A stretch of DNA of 64,000 bases from Pedobacter sp. ISL-64 (GCF_018613605.1 NZ_JAGGPU010000020.1:201626-265625), one strand, 5' to 3'; positions 33,848 to 43,482 are shown, counted from the stretch's first letter. Numbers and translations are program-made. Notes: a model not told the origin generated them from the letters alone.

Positions 33848-34954
33848 ATGAAAGACAAATTATCGTTCCTCCCCAAGCTTGCCTTGGTTCTTTTCTGTTT
33901 AATAAGCTTAACTTACATCGCCATTTTAGGGCAATCGCTGTTAGCTCCTTTACTTTTCTCGTTTTTGATGGCGATTTTATTGTTGCCCGTTGGCAATTTT
34001 TTAGAGCAGAGATTTAAGTTTAAACGAAGTTTGTCTACCCTTGTTTCAGTAGTGCTGATGATCGCTGCAATTGGCGGAATTATATATTTTTTCGGCAATC
34101 AGTTGAGCGATTTATGGGCCGATTGGCCACTGTTAAAAGAGAAAGCCAATGTTTCATACCATGAACTGCAGAAATGGATTTCACACACTTTCGGTGTAAA
34201 TTCTCAGAAACAACTCGATTATTTAAATGATAGTACAGAAAAAGCTTTAGCTACTAGCGCTGCTGTAGCTACCACCCTGGCTACGCTATCCTCTACCCTA
34301 TTATTTTTAGGCTTCACACTACTATTCACTTTCTTTATTTTAAACTACCGCAGGGTTTTATTTACCTTTTTAACCTCGGTTTTTAGAGAAGAACACAAAG
34401 AAAAAGTTTCAGAAATTGTTAGTCAGATTCAGTATATCATTAAAAAATACATCATCGGTTTATTTCTGCAGATGCTTATTGTTACGGTATTAATGATTAC
34501 CGTATTAAGCCTCTTGGGTGTTAAATACGCTGTTTTATTAGGATTGGTGGCAGGCATTTTCAACGTTGTACCTTATTTAGGGATATTTTTTGCTTTACTG
34601 GTAAGCTGTTTAATCACCTTTGCAACAGCTGGTGCGGGTAAAGTGCTTCTGGTTTTGATTGCCTTTGTCGGTGTACATGCGATAGATGGAAATGTTTTAA
34701 TGCCTTTAGTCGTGGGTTCGAAAGTAAAAATAAATGCATTATTTGCCTTTATTGGTATTATAGTTGGCGAAATGATCTGGGGGATATCTGGCATGTTTTT
34801 ATGTATACCTTATCTGGCCATGTTAAAAATAATCTTCGATAGAGTAGATAACTTAAAACCTTGGGGCATTTTAATGGGCGAAGAACACAAGCCCGACAAA
34901 AAGAAACGCGTTTATCGGATTACGAAAAAGATTAAATTAGAAGAAAAGGACTAG
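33848..34954 (+). CDS. AI-2E-family (PerM/YdiK-type) transporter
   Basis: A 368-aa inner-membrane protein with about eight helices in the typical split: two N-terminal pairs (LALVLFCLISLTYIAILG), a long extracytoplasmic region with amphipathic helices (WADWPLLKEKANVSYHELQ), then the conserved LGLVAGIFNVVPYLGIFFAL and VVGSKVKINALFAFIGIIVG. Despite the family name, most members transport ions or unknown solutes. It begins a tight run: next gene starts two bases after its stop. Confidence 0.9.
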   Translation: MKDKLSFLPKLALVLFCLISLTYIAILGQSLLAPLLFSFLMAILLLPVGNFLEQRFKFKRSLSTLVSVVLMIAAIGGIIYFFGNQLSDLWADWPLLKEKANVSYHELQKWISHTFGVNSQKQLDYLNDSTEKALATSAAVATTLATLSSTLLFLGFTLLFTFFILNYRRVLFTFLTSVFREEHKEKVSEIVSQIQYIIKKYIIGLFLQMLIVTVLMITVLSLLGVKYAVLLGLVAGIFNVVPYLGIFFALLVSCLITFATAGAGKVLLVLIAFVGVHAIDGNVLMPLVVGSKVKINALFAFIGIIVGEMIWGISGMFLCIPYLAMLKIIFDRVDNLKPWGILMGEEHKPDKKKRVYRITKKIKLEEKD

Positions 34955-34955
34955 T

Positions 34956-35252
34956 ATGGCCGAAAATAGATCGCCTCATATTTTAAGCACTTCTGCCAAT
35001 CTGTTGGGCATCTGCTTTATTGTACTTACTTCTTTAAAAAAACTCGCACTTACCGATGGTTCCATAATTGATGAATTTGCCGTAGCTGCCGTAATGTTTT
35101 TTATGACCAGCTGCATCTTATCTTTTATCTCTATGAGAAGAGAAAGAAACACAAGTCAAAAGTTAGAAAAAGTTGCCGATTTTGTCTTTCTATCAGGCTT
35201 GGTTATCTTATTCATAGCAACGATTTTAATTGCCTTTAATTTGATCAAGTAA
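34956..35252 (+). CDS. Small three-helix membrane protein
   Basis: A 98-aa protein with three hydrophobic helices (NLLGICFIVLTSLKKLAL, FAVAAVMFFMTSCILSFI, FVFLSGLVILFIATILIAF) and a charged loop MRRERNTSQKLEK. I recognise no named family. It sits one base after the transporter's stop and 16 bp before a DoxX-like gene, so it is part of the operon and its expression is likely coupled to the transporter. Confidence 0.7.
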   Translation: MAENRSPHILSTSANLLGICFIVLTSLKKLALTDGSIIDEFAVAAVMFFMTSCILSFISMRRERNTSQKLEKVADFVFLSGLVILFIATILIAFNLIK

Positions 35253-35268
35253 GTAAAAATTATAATAA

Positions 35269-35718
35269 ATGAAACCTTTATTTGTATTACTTATCGTTTA
35301 TATTGCCCTATTAGCCTTTGGCGGCCATACCACATTTGATAAAGGAAATATTTTTGCAGGCAATATCGCCATGGGCGTGATGTTACTTTTTACAGCTATA
35401 GGGCATTTCAAGTTTAAAACCAGTATGGCTGCTATGGTTCCCCTATTCATCCCTAAAAAAGTAGAAGTTGTACTTTTAACAGGGGTTTTGGAAATCTTAT
35501 TTGCAGTTGGATTAGCGATGGCAAGCACCAGGTATTTTACAGGGATAGCCTTGATTATTTTCTACATTGCCATGTTGCCCGCAAATATTTATGCAGCCAA
35601 ACACCGCATCAATTACGAAGACCTTCATAAACCAGGCCCAGGGCCAAAATATTTGTGGTTCAGAATACCTTTTCAGCTTTTCTTAATCGCTTGGGTTTGG
35701 TACTTTAGCGTTCGATAA
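35269..35718 (+). CDS. DoxX-like membrane protein
   Basis: A 149-aa four-helix membrane protein. IGHFKFKTSMAAMVPLFIPK with the H-F...M-V-P motif and ANIYAAKHRINYEDLH plus the closing FRIPFQLFLIAWVW are typical of DoxX-like proteins close to Bacillus YkgB/YoaS types. Function unknown. Third gene of the AI-2E/mazG run, 19 bp before mazG. Confidence 0.78.
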   Translation: MKPLFVLLIVYIALLAFGGHTTFDKGNIFAGNIAMGVMLLFTAIGHFKFKTSMAAMVPLFIPKKVEVVLLTGVLEILFAVGLAMASTRYFTGIALIIFYIAMLPANIYAAKHRINYEDLHKPGPGPKYLWFRIPFQLFLIAWVWYFSVR

Positions 35719-35737
35719 CATAGTTCAATCATAAAAC

Positions 35738-36544
35738 ATGCCTAACAATCCAATTCCTGCCAGTGCCAATAATCCAGCTGATGCCTTTACACGTTTACTC
35801 ACTGTTTTAGATACACTGCGTACACAATGTCCCTGGGATAAAAAACAGACCATGGAAACATTGCGCCATTTAACTATAGAGGAAACTTACGAATTGAGCG
35901 ACGCCATTTTAGAGGGTGATTTAGATGAAATTAAAAAGGAACTTGGCGATGTGATGATGCATTTGGTTTTCTATTCGAGAATTGCTTCCGAAACCAATGA
36001 TTTTAACATTACCGATGTTTTAAACGGAGTTTGCGATAAACTGGTAAACCGGCATCCGCATATTTATGGCGATGTTGAAGTGCAGAACGAAGAAGACGTT
36101 AAACGCAATTGGGAGCAGATTAAACTAAAAGAAGGCAACAAATCGGTACTGGCCGGTGTTCCATCTTCCTTACCAGCTTTAGTTAAAGCTGCCCGCATTC
36201 AGGAAAAAGCCCGTGGTGTAGGTTTCGATTGGGAAGATAAAAACCAGGTTTGGGAAAAGGTGGAGGAAGAATTGCAGGAGTTTAAAGCAGAATTTAACGT
36301 TACAGACAATACCGCCATTGATGTTGAGAAAGCCGAATCAGAATTTGGCGATGTACTATTTTCTTTGATCAATTACGCACGTTTCATTAATATCAATCCC
36401 GAAAATGCATTAGAAAAAACCAATAAAAAATTCATCAAACGTTTTCAATACCTCGAAACCAAGGCAAAAGAAAACGGAAAAGCCCTGGCCGAGATGACCC
36501 TCGCCGAGATGGATATATATTGGAACGAAGCAAAGAAATTATAG
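35738..36544 (+). CDS. mazG: Nucleoside triphosphate pyrophosphohydrolase
   Basis: MazG hydrolyses (d)NTPs to monophosphates and pyrophosphate, cleaning the pool and damping ppGpp effects. The 268-aa protein has two MazG domains: the first with TQCPWDKKQTMETLRHLTIEE, EELxELSD-type EETYELSDAI and KELGDVMMHLVFYS (metal-binding E-x-x-E and E-x-x-D), the second with KVEEELQEFKAEF and EFGDVLFSLINYARF. Both helices keep their acidic ligands, so both domains may be active. Last gene of its run, ended by a terminator shared with the convergent YchJ-type gene. Confidence 0.95.
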   Translation: MPNNPIPASANNPADAFTRLLTVLDTLRTQCPWDKKQTMETLRHLTIEETYELSDAILEGDLDEIKKELGDVMMHLVFYSRIASETNDFNITDVLNGVCDKLVNRHPHIYGDVEVQNEEDVKRNWEQIKLKEGNKSVLAGVPSSLPALVKAARIQEKARGVGFDWEDKNQVWEKVEEELQEFKAEFNVTDNTAIDVEKAESEFGDVLFSLINYARFININPENALEKTNKKFIKRFQYLETKAKENGKALAEMTLAEMDIYWNEAKKL

Positions 36545-36556
36545 CTTAAAGGAGTA

Positions 36557-36588
36557 AAATCGCAAATTTCATACGAATTTTGCGATTT
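36557..36588. terminator. Bidirectional terminator between mazG and ychJ-type gene
   Basis: AAATCGCAAATT (36557-36568) pairs with AATTTTGCGATTT (36576-36588) with one bulged base, in a 49-bp convergent gap. Confidence 0.85.
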
Positions 36589-36593
36589 CAACC

Positions 36594-36977
36594 TTATTCA
36601 TAAAAATTCCCATCCACGTAATACCATTGCCCATCTTCTAACTTAAAATTGGATTTTTCATGCAATATTTCTGTTTGGAATCTCTTATTCAGATAATAGG
36701 CCTTAAACTCGACGACATTAAAATCAGAAAAAATAATTTCGAGTTTTAGCCATTTGGTGTTTTTCGCACTGCTTAAATAAGCACTTTTCGAATGCCCTTT
36801 TCTTTTACTGCTATGCGTGGTATCGTAAAGATAAGCAGCATCAACTACTACAAAAGCCGAATATCTGGAACGCATTAAGGCTTCTGCAGTTGGTGCCGCC
36901 TTCACTTTTAAATGATAAGGCTGGCAACAATGGCTAAAGGCAGCTCCACTTCCGCAAGGACAGTTAATTAAATCCAT
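36594..36977 (-). CDS. YchJ-family SEC-C motif protein
   Basis: A 127-aa protein. The N-terminal zinc-binding motif is CPCGSGAAFSHCC (C-x-C...H-C-C, residues 6-18), followed by the YchJ core (APTAEALMRSRYSAFVVVDAAYLYDTTHSS) and an NTF2-like remainder with FKAYYLNKRFQTEILHEKSNF and DGQWYYVDG. The family is widespread and of unknown function. Single gene, divergent from truA with 74 bp between. Confidence 0.92.
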   Translation of the reverse strand: MDLINCPCGSGAAFSHCCQPYHLKVKAAPTAEALMRSRYSAFVVVDAAYLYDTTHSSKRKGHSKSAYLSSAKNTKWLKLEIIFSDFNVVEFKAYYLNKRFQTEILHEKSNFKLEDGQWYYVDGNFYE

Positions 36978-37051
36978 GATTAAAATTTACTATACAAAAG
37001 TATGATTTAATATTCCTGCTGCTAAAATTTCCGTAAAATTGCAGCTGAAAA

Positions 37052-37852
37052 ATGAGGTATTTCTTTCACATTGCCTATCAAGGCCAGTACTTTAGTGGGT
37101 GGCAAAAACAACCTGGGGTTAAAAGCGTTCAGGAAGTTATTGAACAAACCCTATCGAAGATTTTAAAATCGCCGATTGCGATTAACGGCTGTGGGCGAAC
37201 GGATGCGCATGTACATGCCAGTCAGTTTTTTTTTCATGCCGATATTGAAAAAGAGATTGATTTCGATCTGCTTTACATCCTGAATAAAGCTTTACCTTAT
37301 AATATCGCCGTATTCGACATTATTAAAATGGAGGGGAAACCCCATGCCCGGTTTGATGCTGTACAACGGAAATATGATTATTTTATCCATACCTATAAAG
37401 ATCCTTTTTTAAGCACCCAAAGTTCCTTTTATCAATTAAATAATCTAGATTTTGATAAAATGAAAGCCGTTGTAAAACTACTACCCCAATACAAAGATTA
37501 TAGGGCTTTTTGTACGCATCCTGATAAATACGAGCATACCATCTGCAATGTAATGGAAGCCGATTTATTTGTAAATCCAAAAGGCGACAGGCTGAGGTTT
37601 CATATTGCCAGCAACCGCTTTTTGGGCAAAATGATCCGCATTATTATGGGTAAAATGCTAATGGTTGGCAAAGGAGAACTTAGCTTTGATGAATTTGAAA
37701 GCGGACTGATTACCCTGCAATCCTCAAAACTATCATTACCAGCTCACCCAACAGGCTTATACCTTTCGAAAGTAACTTATCCATATTTAAACCTCGAACC
37801 ACGGACTGAATTTATCCATAGTACACAAGGTATAGACTGGATTTCAATTTAA
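37052..37852 (+). CDS. truA: tRNA pseudouridine(38-40) synthase
   Basis: TruA modifies uridines 38-40 in the anticodon arm. The catalytic Asp is in GCGRTDAHVHASQFFFH (about D51), the motif RFDAVQRKYDYFI holds the second conserved block, and FLGKMIRIIMGKMLMVG the third. Length 266 is normal. A near -7 element (TAAAATTG) lies about 20 bp upstream. Downstream are two small lipoprotein genes in the same direction. Confidence 0.96.
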   Translation: MRYFFHIAYQGQYFSGWQKQPGVKSVQEVIEQTLSKILKSPIAINGCGRTDAHVHASQFFFHADIEKEIDFDLLYILNKALPYNIAVFDIIKMEGKPHARFDAVQRKYDYFIHTYKDPFLSTQSSFYQLNNLDFDKMKAVVKLLPQYKDYRAFCTHPDKYEHTICNVMEADLFVNPKGDRLRFHIASNRFLGKMIRIIMGKMLMVGKGELSFDEFESGLITLQSSKLSLPAHPTGLYLSKVTYPYLNLEPRTEFIHSTQGIDWISI

Positions 37853-37888
37853 GTGTAGCGTTTTCATTTTGAACTCCGTTTAAGGAGT

Positions 37889-38335
37889 ATGAAAGTTCAA
37901 ATCTGTATTTTCCTCTTTGCACTGATCCTATCATTAGGCTGTAAAAAATCTACAACCGTGGATGTTTTATTAGATGGTAACTATACAGGTGTGTTGGTAA
38001 TTACCAATAGTGTTAGGTCTGTGCCGATAACCCGACCAATTTCAATCTCGTTACAGGATGGAAAATTCAACATTACTCTTAGTGCTGATGCTAACCTAAA
38101 ACCATCAGGAGGTAAGGGAACCTATAACTTTAAGAACGGAGTCGGATATTTTACCGATGAGGGCATTCGGACAGCAGATTTTGATTGGAATATGATTTTA
38201 AATGGTGAATACGATATTAGAAGCAGCGGAGTAGATTTAACCCTTAGAAAAAGGTTCACTGCAAAAACAGATTTTTCTCCGGCTACCTCTTACGCTACCG
38301 TAGATTATGAATATATTTTAAAAAGAAGTAGTTAA
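37889..38335 (+). CDS. Small lipoprotein, unknown family
   Basis: A 148-aa protein with a lipoprotein signal (FLFALILSLGCKKS; lipidated Cys about residue 18). The mature part is beta-rich (LLDGNYTGVLVITNS, GKGTYNFKNGVGYFTDE, SSGVDLTLRKRF), like small immunoglobulin- or lipocalin-like surface proteins. An AAGGAG sits three bases before the ATG, an unusual clear Shine-Dalgarno for this organism, though very close. Function unknown. Confidence 0.7.
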   Translation: MKVQICIFLFALILSLGCKKSTTVDVLLDGNYTGVLVITNSVRSVPITRPISISLQDGKFNITLSADANLKPSGGKGTYNFKNGVGYFTDEGIRTADFDWNMILNGEYDIRSSGVDLTLRKRFTAKTDFSPATSYATVDYEYILKRSS

Positions 38336-38346
38336 TCCTCATCTAA

Positions 38347-38748
38347 ATGAAAAATTTAATATTCTTCTTTATTGTCTTATCTAGTTTTGTTTTTGGATGT
38401 GAGAAGAAATCTGAAACAAAAACGACGAATTACGAATTTGAAATCAATACTTCAAAATCAATCGGTGCATCTACATTAGTATTAAAATCAATTAGCGATA
38501 GCCGTTGCCCAATAAATGCTGATTGCATTGGTGCTGGTAGTGCAAAAGCTTTTTTCAAATTAACATCTAGTAACATTGATCAGGAAATTATCTTATGCAA
38601 AGGAGATTGTGGCACCTTAGAGGGTGTAGCAAACCTTAAAATTAACGGCATAGATTATTCACTCAAATTAATTGACATCACACCATACCCTCAGCTTCAG
38701 AAAAGTGATAACACACAAACTGTAAAAGTTGAGTTGACAAGAGCTTAA
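38347..38748 (+). CDS. Small lipoprotein with Cys pairs
   Basis: A 133-aa lipoprotein (signal ending FVFGCEKK). The mature domain has four further Cys: ISDSRCPINADCIGAGS and ILCKGDCGTLEG, suggesting two disulfides in the periplasm or on the surface; the R-C-P-x-x-x-x-C-I-x-x-G motif recurs in small Bacteroidota lipoproteins. It starts 11 bp after the previous lipoprotein gene and is presumably co-transcribed. Function unknown. Confidence 0.72.
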   Translation: MKNLIFFFIVLSSFVFGCEKKSETKTTNYEFEINTSKSIGASTLVLKSISDSRCPINADCIGAGSAKAFFKLTSSNIDQEIILCKGDCGTLEGVANLKINGIDYSLKLIDITPYPQLQKSDNTQTVKVELTRA

Positions 38749-38804
38749 GTTTAGGTTTGCTTGGGCATCGGAAAATGATCTGTCCGGTGACCCAAGTTTT
38801 TTCC

Positions 38805-40034
38805 TTATTTAAATCGGATTGCTTTAAGCGGAGAAACCTTGCTGATCAATAGCGAAGGGATAATCAAGACCGTTAAACATACCACTACCGTAACGATATT
38901 AAGCAGCAGCACATCAATAAAATGAAATTCTATTGGTGCATAAGCTAAAAAGTAAGAGGCCTGGTTAAGCTTGAAAATGTGAGTGGCCTGCTGTAAAAAA
39001 CCAAGTCCTAAGCCCAGAATATTCCCCAGTAATAAGCCAATACCAATTAAATAAGCCGCATTGTAAAGGAAAATTTTCATAATGCTCCAGTTACTGGCCC
39101 CAAAAGATTTTAGCATCCCGATCATATTTGTTTTCTCCAAAATCATAATCAACAATGCGGTAACCATGTTAATTACACCTACAATTAACATCAGGATTAA
39201 AAGCACATTGGTGTTTACATCAAGAAGACCTAACCAGGTAAATATATTAGGAAAATTTTCTTCAATAGAATACGAGCGCAAATTGCGTGGAAGCTTTTCA
39301 TAAATATTATTGGCAATAGGCTTAAGTCTGTTAAAATCATTAATCCTAATTTCTATACCACCAATTTCGTTGGCGTCCCAGTTATTCAGTCGTTTAATTA
39401 TATTCAGGTTGCCAAGCACAAAACCCTTATCAATATCTTCTACACCAATATCATAAATGCCTACAATTTTAAATTTGCGCGGCCGCAACTGGTTTTGAAC
39501 AAAATACATGATAAAATCATCCCCGGTTTTGAGTTTTAAACGATTAGCTGTATAATTCGAGATGAGCAGTTCTTGCATGGCAGCCGTACTGTCAGAAAAA
39601 TCGATAATGGTTCCGCTGATAATATGCTGCTTAATGTAATCCCACTTATAGTTTTTGTCGATCCCTTTAAAATTAATGCCTTCAATTTCATTGTTGGCCG
39701 AAAGGATGGCCGGTTTTGTAGCAAAAGGATAATAATATTCAATGTCGGGATTGTTTTTGAGCATTTTTTTTGTTTCTCCATCAAGTACGAAGGGAGAATG
39801 CTCAAAAGAATTATTCAGATCGTAACGGGTCACCTGTACATCGCCCAAATAGCCCCTTACTTTATCCTGAATTTCAGTTTTAAAGCCTTTTATAATGGCT
39901 ATAGAGAGAATCATAACAGCCAAACTCAACATCACGCCTGCTATTGCAATACGCACGATAAGTTTTGAAAAAGTACGCTCAGATTTAATGGCTATCCGCC
40001 CTGCGATGAAATATTCGAAATTCAATTTAATCAA
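38805..40034 (-). CDS. FtsX-domain ABC permease, LolC/LolE type
   Basis: A 409-aa inner-membrane protein with one N-terminal helix (RIAIAGVMLSLAVMILSIAI), a large periplasmic MacB-like domain (about residues 45-270) and three C-terminal helices (LLILMLIVGVINMVTALLIM, YLIGIGLLLGNILGLGLG, LLNIVTVVVCLTVLIIPSLL), ending KVSPLKAIRFK. This is the layout of lipoprotein-releasing permeases. The ATPase partner (LolD) is not adjacent, as is common in Bacteroidota. Function in lipoprotein sorting is by family. Confidence 0.87.
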   Translation of the reverse strand: MIKLNFEYFIAGRIAIKSERTFSKLIVRIAIAGVMLSLAVMILSIAIIKGFKTEIQDKVRGYLGDVQVTRYDLNNSFEHSPFVLDGETKKMLKNNPDIEYYYPFATKPAILSANNEIEGINFKGIDKNYKWDYIKQHIISGTIIDFSDSTAAMQELLISNYTANRLKLKTGDDFIMYFVQNQLRPRKFKIVGIYDIGVEDIDKGFVLGNLNIIKRLNNWDANEIGGIEIRINDFNRLKPIANNIYEKLPRNLRSYSIEENFPNIFTWLGLLDVNTNVLLILMLIVGVINMVTALLIMILEKTNMIGMLKSFGASNWSIMKIFLYNAAYLIGIGLLLGNILGLGLGFLQQATHIFKLNQASYFLAYAPIEFHFIDVLLLNIVTVVVCLTVLIIPSLLISKVSPLKAIRFK

Positions 40035-40204
40035 TTTGTATTAACAAAAATGCTCAATTCCTTTTTAAAAATGGCATTTTCGAAAATAAATAACCAACTT
40101 TAAACATCAATTTTTAAGTTGTAACAAGAAAATACCAATAGCATAATTGAAATATATTGTAAATTGTTTTGTTATAATACCGGAAGATTAGAATAATACT
40201 CAAA

Positions 40205-41473
40205 ATGAAAAATTACATCAGCTTTGCTTTAACCAGTTTAATTGCATTATCGGCCTGCGGACAACCCAAACCACTTGAACAGGAAGTTCTTGGAAAGAAA
40301 AGCCCTGAAAACAGAAAACTGATGATCAGGACTGTTAAACTGCCATCGAAAATTAAAACCGGTGCGGAACAGACCGAAAAATACCTCCCACTTTTAAAAG
40401 GAAAACGTGTGGGTATGGTGGTTAACCCCACATCGATTATCGGTACGCAGACTTCGGTTGATAGCCTGCTGAAACGAGGTGTTAAAATCCAGAAGATATT
40501 TGGTCCTGAGCACGGTTTTAGAGGCAATGCTAGTGCAGGCGTTACCGTTAACGATGATGTTGACACCAAAACAGGTATAAAAGCCATCTCACTTTATGGG
40601 AAACACAGTACACCAACGGCTGAAGATTTAGCAGATATCGACATTATGGTGTTTGATATCCAAGATGTTGGTGTTCGTTTTTACACCTATATCAATACCT
40701 TACAGCACGTTATGGAAGCCTGTGCAGCAAATAATAAAACGCTGTTGATTTTAGATCGCCCCAATCCAAATGGTTATTTAATTGATGGGCCGATTTTAGA
40801 TCCAAAATTTAAATCAGGCATTGGCGTGCAACCTATCCCTATTGCCCATGGCTTAACGGTTGGCGAATATGCACAGATGTTAAATGGCGAAAGGTGGCTG
40901 AAAGATAAGGTGAAATGCAAGATTACCATTATCAAAAATGCCAATTACAATCATGATATGGAGTATACTTTACCAGTTAAACCCTCTCCTAACCTGAATA
41001 CGCAGCAATCTATTTTGCTTTATCCATCTACCTGTTTATTTGAGGGCACTTATTTAAACCATGGCCGCGGAACGATGTTTCCATTTACTGTTGTTGGGGC
41101 ACCGTACCTTAAAGGGAAATTCGATTTCAGTTTTACACCGAAAAGTATAAAAGGAATGTCTGAAACACCATTGTTTCAGGATCAGGTTTGTTATGGCTTA
41201 GATTTAAGAACTTACGATACCTCAAAACTGGTAAAATCGAAACAGGTAAACATCAGCTGGTTAATCGAACTGTACAAGGCATCGCCAAGAAAAGAAGATT
41301 TCTTTAACACCAAGCTGAGCAAAGAAATGGGTACTATCGAAAGATTAGTTGGTGTGGCAGATTTCAGACAACAGGTAATCGACGGAAAAAGTGAAGCAGA
41401 AATTAGGGCGAGCTGGGAACCAGGACTAAGTGCGTACAAAACCATGAGGAAGAAATATTTGCTATACAATTGA
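40205..41473 (+). CDS. DUF1343 / NamZ-type exo-beta-N-acetylmuramidase lipoprotein
   Basis: A 422-aa lipoprotein (ALTSLIALSACGQPK). The DUF1343 (GH171) core is complete: LKGKRVGMVVNPTSI, KIFGPEHGFRGNASAG, ISLYGKHSTPTAEDL, DIMVFDIQDVGVRFYTYI, LILDRPNPNGYLIDGP and SPNLNTQQSILLYPSTCLFEGT. NamZ from Bacillus removes terminal MurNAc from peptidoglycan fragments, and Bacteroidota homologues share it; E in GPEHG and the D/R of DRPNP are the likely catalytic region. Role: cell-wall recycling or use of foreign peptidoglycan. Single gene, own unit. Confidence 0.9.
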   Translation: MKNYISFALTSLIALSACGQPKPLEQEVLGKKSPENRKLMIRTVKLPSKIKTGAEQTEKYLPLLKGKRVGMVVNPTSIIGTQTSVDSLLKRGVKIQKIFGPEHGFRGNASAGVTVNDDVDTKTGIKAISLYGKHSTPTAEDLADIDIMVFDIQDVGVRFYTYINTLQHVMEACAANNKTLLILDRPNPNGYLIDGPILDPKFKSGIGVQPIPIAHGLTVGEYAQMLNGERWLKDKVKCKITIIKNANYNHDMEYTLPVKPSPNLNTQQSILLYPSTCLFEGTYLNHGRGTMFPFTVVGAPYLKGKFDFSFTPKSIKGMSETPLFQDQVCYGLDLRTYDTSKLVKSKQVNISWLIELYKASPRKEDFFNTKLSKEMGTIERLVGVADFRQQVIDGKSEAEIRASWEPGLSAYKTMRKKYLLYN

Positions 41474-41479
41474 TTATTG

Positions 41480-41622
41480 AATGAGAAAGGGATTGAATGA
41501 CTGAATGATCGGATTGCCCCTTGCAATTATTTTCAAACTTAACAGAAAGAGGTTTGTCATTATTAATGATTGATAAGCGCTGAGCTATTCAATCATTCAA
41601 AAATCAATCATTCAATCATTTT
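41480..41622. repeat. TGAATGATTGA-type inverted short repeats
   Basis: TGAATGAG, TTGAATGACTGAATGATCGG at 41480-41513 are mirrored by CAATCATTCA...TCAATCATTCAATCATTTTA at 41590-41622, so the gap between the NamZ-type gene and the next ORF can fold as one long imperfect hairpin. Confidence 0.6.
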
Positions 41623-41626
41623 AGCT

Positions 41627-41833
41627 ATGAGCGGTCCGAAAATTAAAAGTGATAAACCAGGAAGCAATTACCAGGAAGAAGTGCCCAAAGGCAGGGAGCC
41701 TGTTGACCATAAAACGGTGAGGCATAAAAACGACAGCACCCCTAATAAAGCACCAAAAACAAATAATCCGGCTAAGCAGCGTGAGCTTGAAGAGCAGCCT
41801 GTCCATCCGATAAAAAAGGCACCTAAAGAATAA
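41627..41833 (+). CDS. Small hydrophilic protein, 68 aa
   Basis: From ATG 41627 the protein reads MSGPKIKSDKPGSNY... and is almost free of hydrophobic residues (rich in Lys, Pro, Glu, Asn; NKAPKTNNPAKQRELEEQP), so it is probably disordered and cytosolic. The frame reaches an earlier ATG at 41570, but that stretch lies in the inverted repeats. Similar short Lys/Pro-rich proteins are common in this family of bacteria; function unknown. The gap 41834-42338 contains a CCCGATAGCTATCGGG palindrome (42005-42020), a GCTGAAAA...TTTTCAGC hairpin (42093-42129) and no believable gene. Confidence 0.55.
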   Translation: MSGPKIKSDKPGSNYQEEVPKGREPVDHKTVRHKNDSTPNKAPKTNNPAKQRELEEQPVHPIKKAPKE

Positions 41834-42338
41834 TTATAGAAATATCACCACTTACTGTCGCCATCTTGAGTGTAGCTTAACCTGTATCGATTTTATATCC
41901 ATAGCGAAATGGATTAGTAATCACCTGTTAATAAGTGTTTTTTTCTTGTGTATTTCCACGCGGCTAGGGCATAACACCGTACCCTCGTTCTGCTTAAATC
42001 CGGCCTACATCCCGATAGCTATCGGGATCGGGTTCCACTGACCCAGCCAACTCACTAGCTTCGAAAGAAAACGGCGAAGCCCTCATGAATGCAGCTGAAA
42101 ACTATAATATGAATGAATAAATTTTCAGCCGGTGTTTTTTGTTTTTTCATGGATCTTTATGTTTTCAACGGCATTCAAGCTAGCTATACTGGTTTTTTTG
42201 ACAACAAAAAGAAAGAGACCATCGGCGTCGGTGAGCCGAGGCAAGGATAAGCCATGGGGCAAAAAACAATCAATTATATACGTCATTCATATTGATTTTT
42301 ATCCAGTAAATTACTCCTCGAAATGACGATTTTTTATA

Positions 42339-43391
42339 TCAATTTGTCTGTTTACTACTTGATTTTAAAAATGACAATAAAATTTTCTCATCGTGTGCCA
42401 AACCTAATTTACCGGTTGTTTTGTTATTATTCATTTTTTTCATGTATTTACCAAGTTCATTGTTTTCATAAGCGGTGAGCAATAACGGATATACATAAGA
42501 ACTCTTGCAAACAGCCCTGGTATTGCCTAATTTTTTCGCTACACAATCTAAAACCGTTACAATTGTTTTTTTCGAATTTAAGTTAAAATCCTCATCAGCA
42601 CTGCACTTCGAAAACTGGCGCAACGCTTCTAAGGTACCGCCCCAGGTTCTAAAATCCTTTGCCGTAAAATCATCGCCTGTAATTTCTTTAATGTAAGCGT
42701 TTATTTTGCCTGAATCGATACTTTTATGTTCTTTCCCGTTCGAATAAAACTGAAATAACTCCTGCCCGGGAATGTCCCTGCATTTCTTGACCAGTTTTGC
42801 CAGCGACCGATCATTTAACTCTACTTTTTGCCGAACACCTTTTTTTCCAACAAAATCCATGGTAATTTTACTTCCTTCGATTTTAACATGCTTATCGCGA
42901 AGTGTAGTTAAGCCAAAAGAACCGTAAAGCTGTTTATAACTTTCGTTACCCACACGGATTAGTGTTTTTTGCAGTACATCTACAGAAATGGCCAATACTT
43001 TGCGTTCATCGAAATCTTTTCTGCGGAGGTCTTTTTCCAGGTTTTTCCGTGCATTGGGCAATGCTTTTCCAAATTCCAATAAACGGAAATATTTAGCCTC
43101 CGATCGGCGGCTGGTCCACTTTGCATGGTATTTATATTGTTTCCGGCCTGCAGCATCAATACCAGTAACCTGTAAATATGCATTTGGCTTACTGGCAATC
43201 CACACATTTTGCCATGCGGGTGGAATAACTAAGGCCTTTATCCGGTCGAGATATTTCTCTTCGGTAATTTTGTTGCCCTCTTTATCTTCGTAATAAAACT
43301 TTCCCAGTTTCCCTTTCCGGTAAATCCCTGGCATGGTATCAGTAACGTACACCAATCCGTTTGCTTTAACAACATCTTTGCCTTGTACCAT
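42339..43391 (-). CDS. Type IB DNA topoisomerase
   Basis: A 350-aa poxvirus/mycobacterium-like topoisomerase IB, which relaxes supercoils by nicking one strand through a 3'-phosphotyrosine. Family features: N-terminal RIKALVIPPAWQNVWI and TGIDAAGRKQYKYHAKWTSRR, catalytic Arg/Lys region FGLTTLRDKHVKIEG, LF.FYSNGK segment, FTAKDFRTWGGTLEA with the second Arg, and nucleophile Tyr in CKSSYVYPLLL. It acts on the chromosome in the cytosol. Single gene, divergent from fmt (91 bp apart). Confidence 0.94.
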   Translation of the reverse strand: MVQGKDVVKANGLVYVTDTMPGIYRKGKLGKFYYEDKEGNKITEEKYLDRIKALVIPPAWQNVWIASKPNAYLQVTGIDAAGRKQYKYHAKWTSRRSEAKYFRLLEFGKALPNARKNLEKDLRRKDFDERKVLAISVDVLQKTLIRVGNESYKQLYGSFGLTTLRDKHVKIEGSKITMDFVGKKGVRQKVELNDRSLAKLVKKCRDIPGQELFQFYSNGKEHKSIDSGKINAYIKEITGDDFTAKDFRTWGGTLEALRQFSKCSADEDFNLNSKKTIVTVLDCVAKKLGNTRAVCKSSYVYPLLLTAYENNELGKYMKKMNNNKTTGKLGLAHDEKILLSFLKSSSKQTN

Positions 43392-43482
43392 TTTTGCCTA
43401 TAAGTATGGGTTTATTTTTAGTTATTTTGCAAAACTTAAACGTGGGTAGCCACGTTATTTTTAGAAACACAACACTTTCTTT

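Noticed and set aside
42132..42326. Forward ORF of 64 codons
   Set aside because: Ordinary intergenic DNA in appearance, begins in a T-rich stretch after a hairpin; nothing supports coding.
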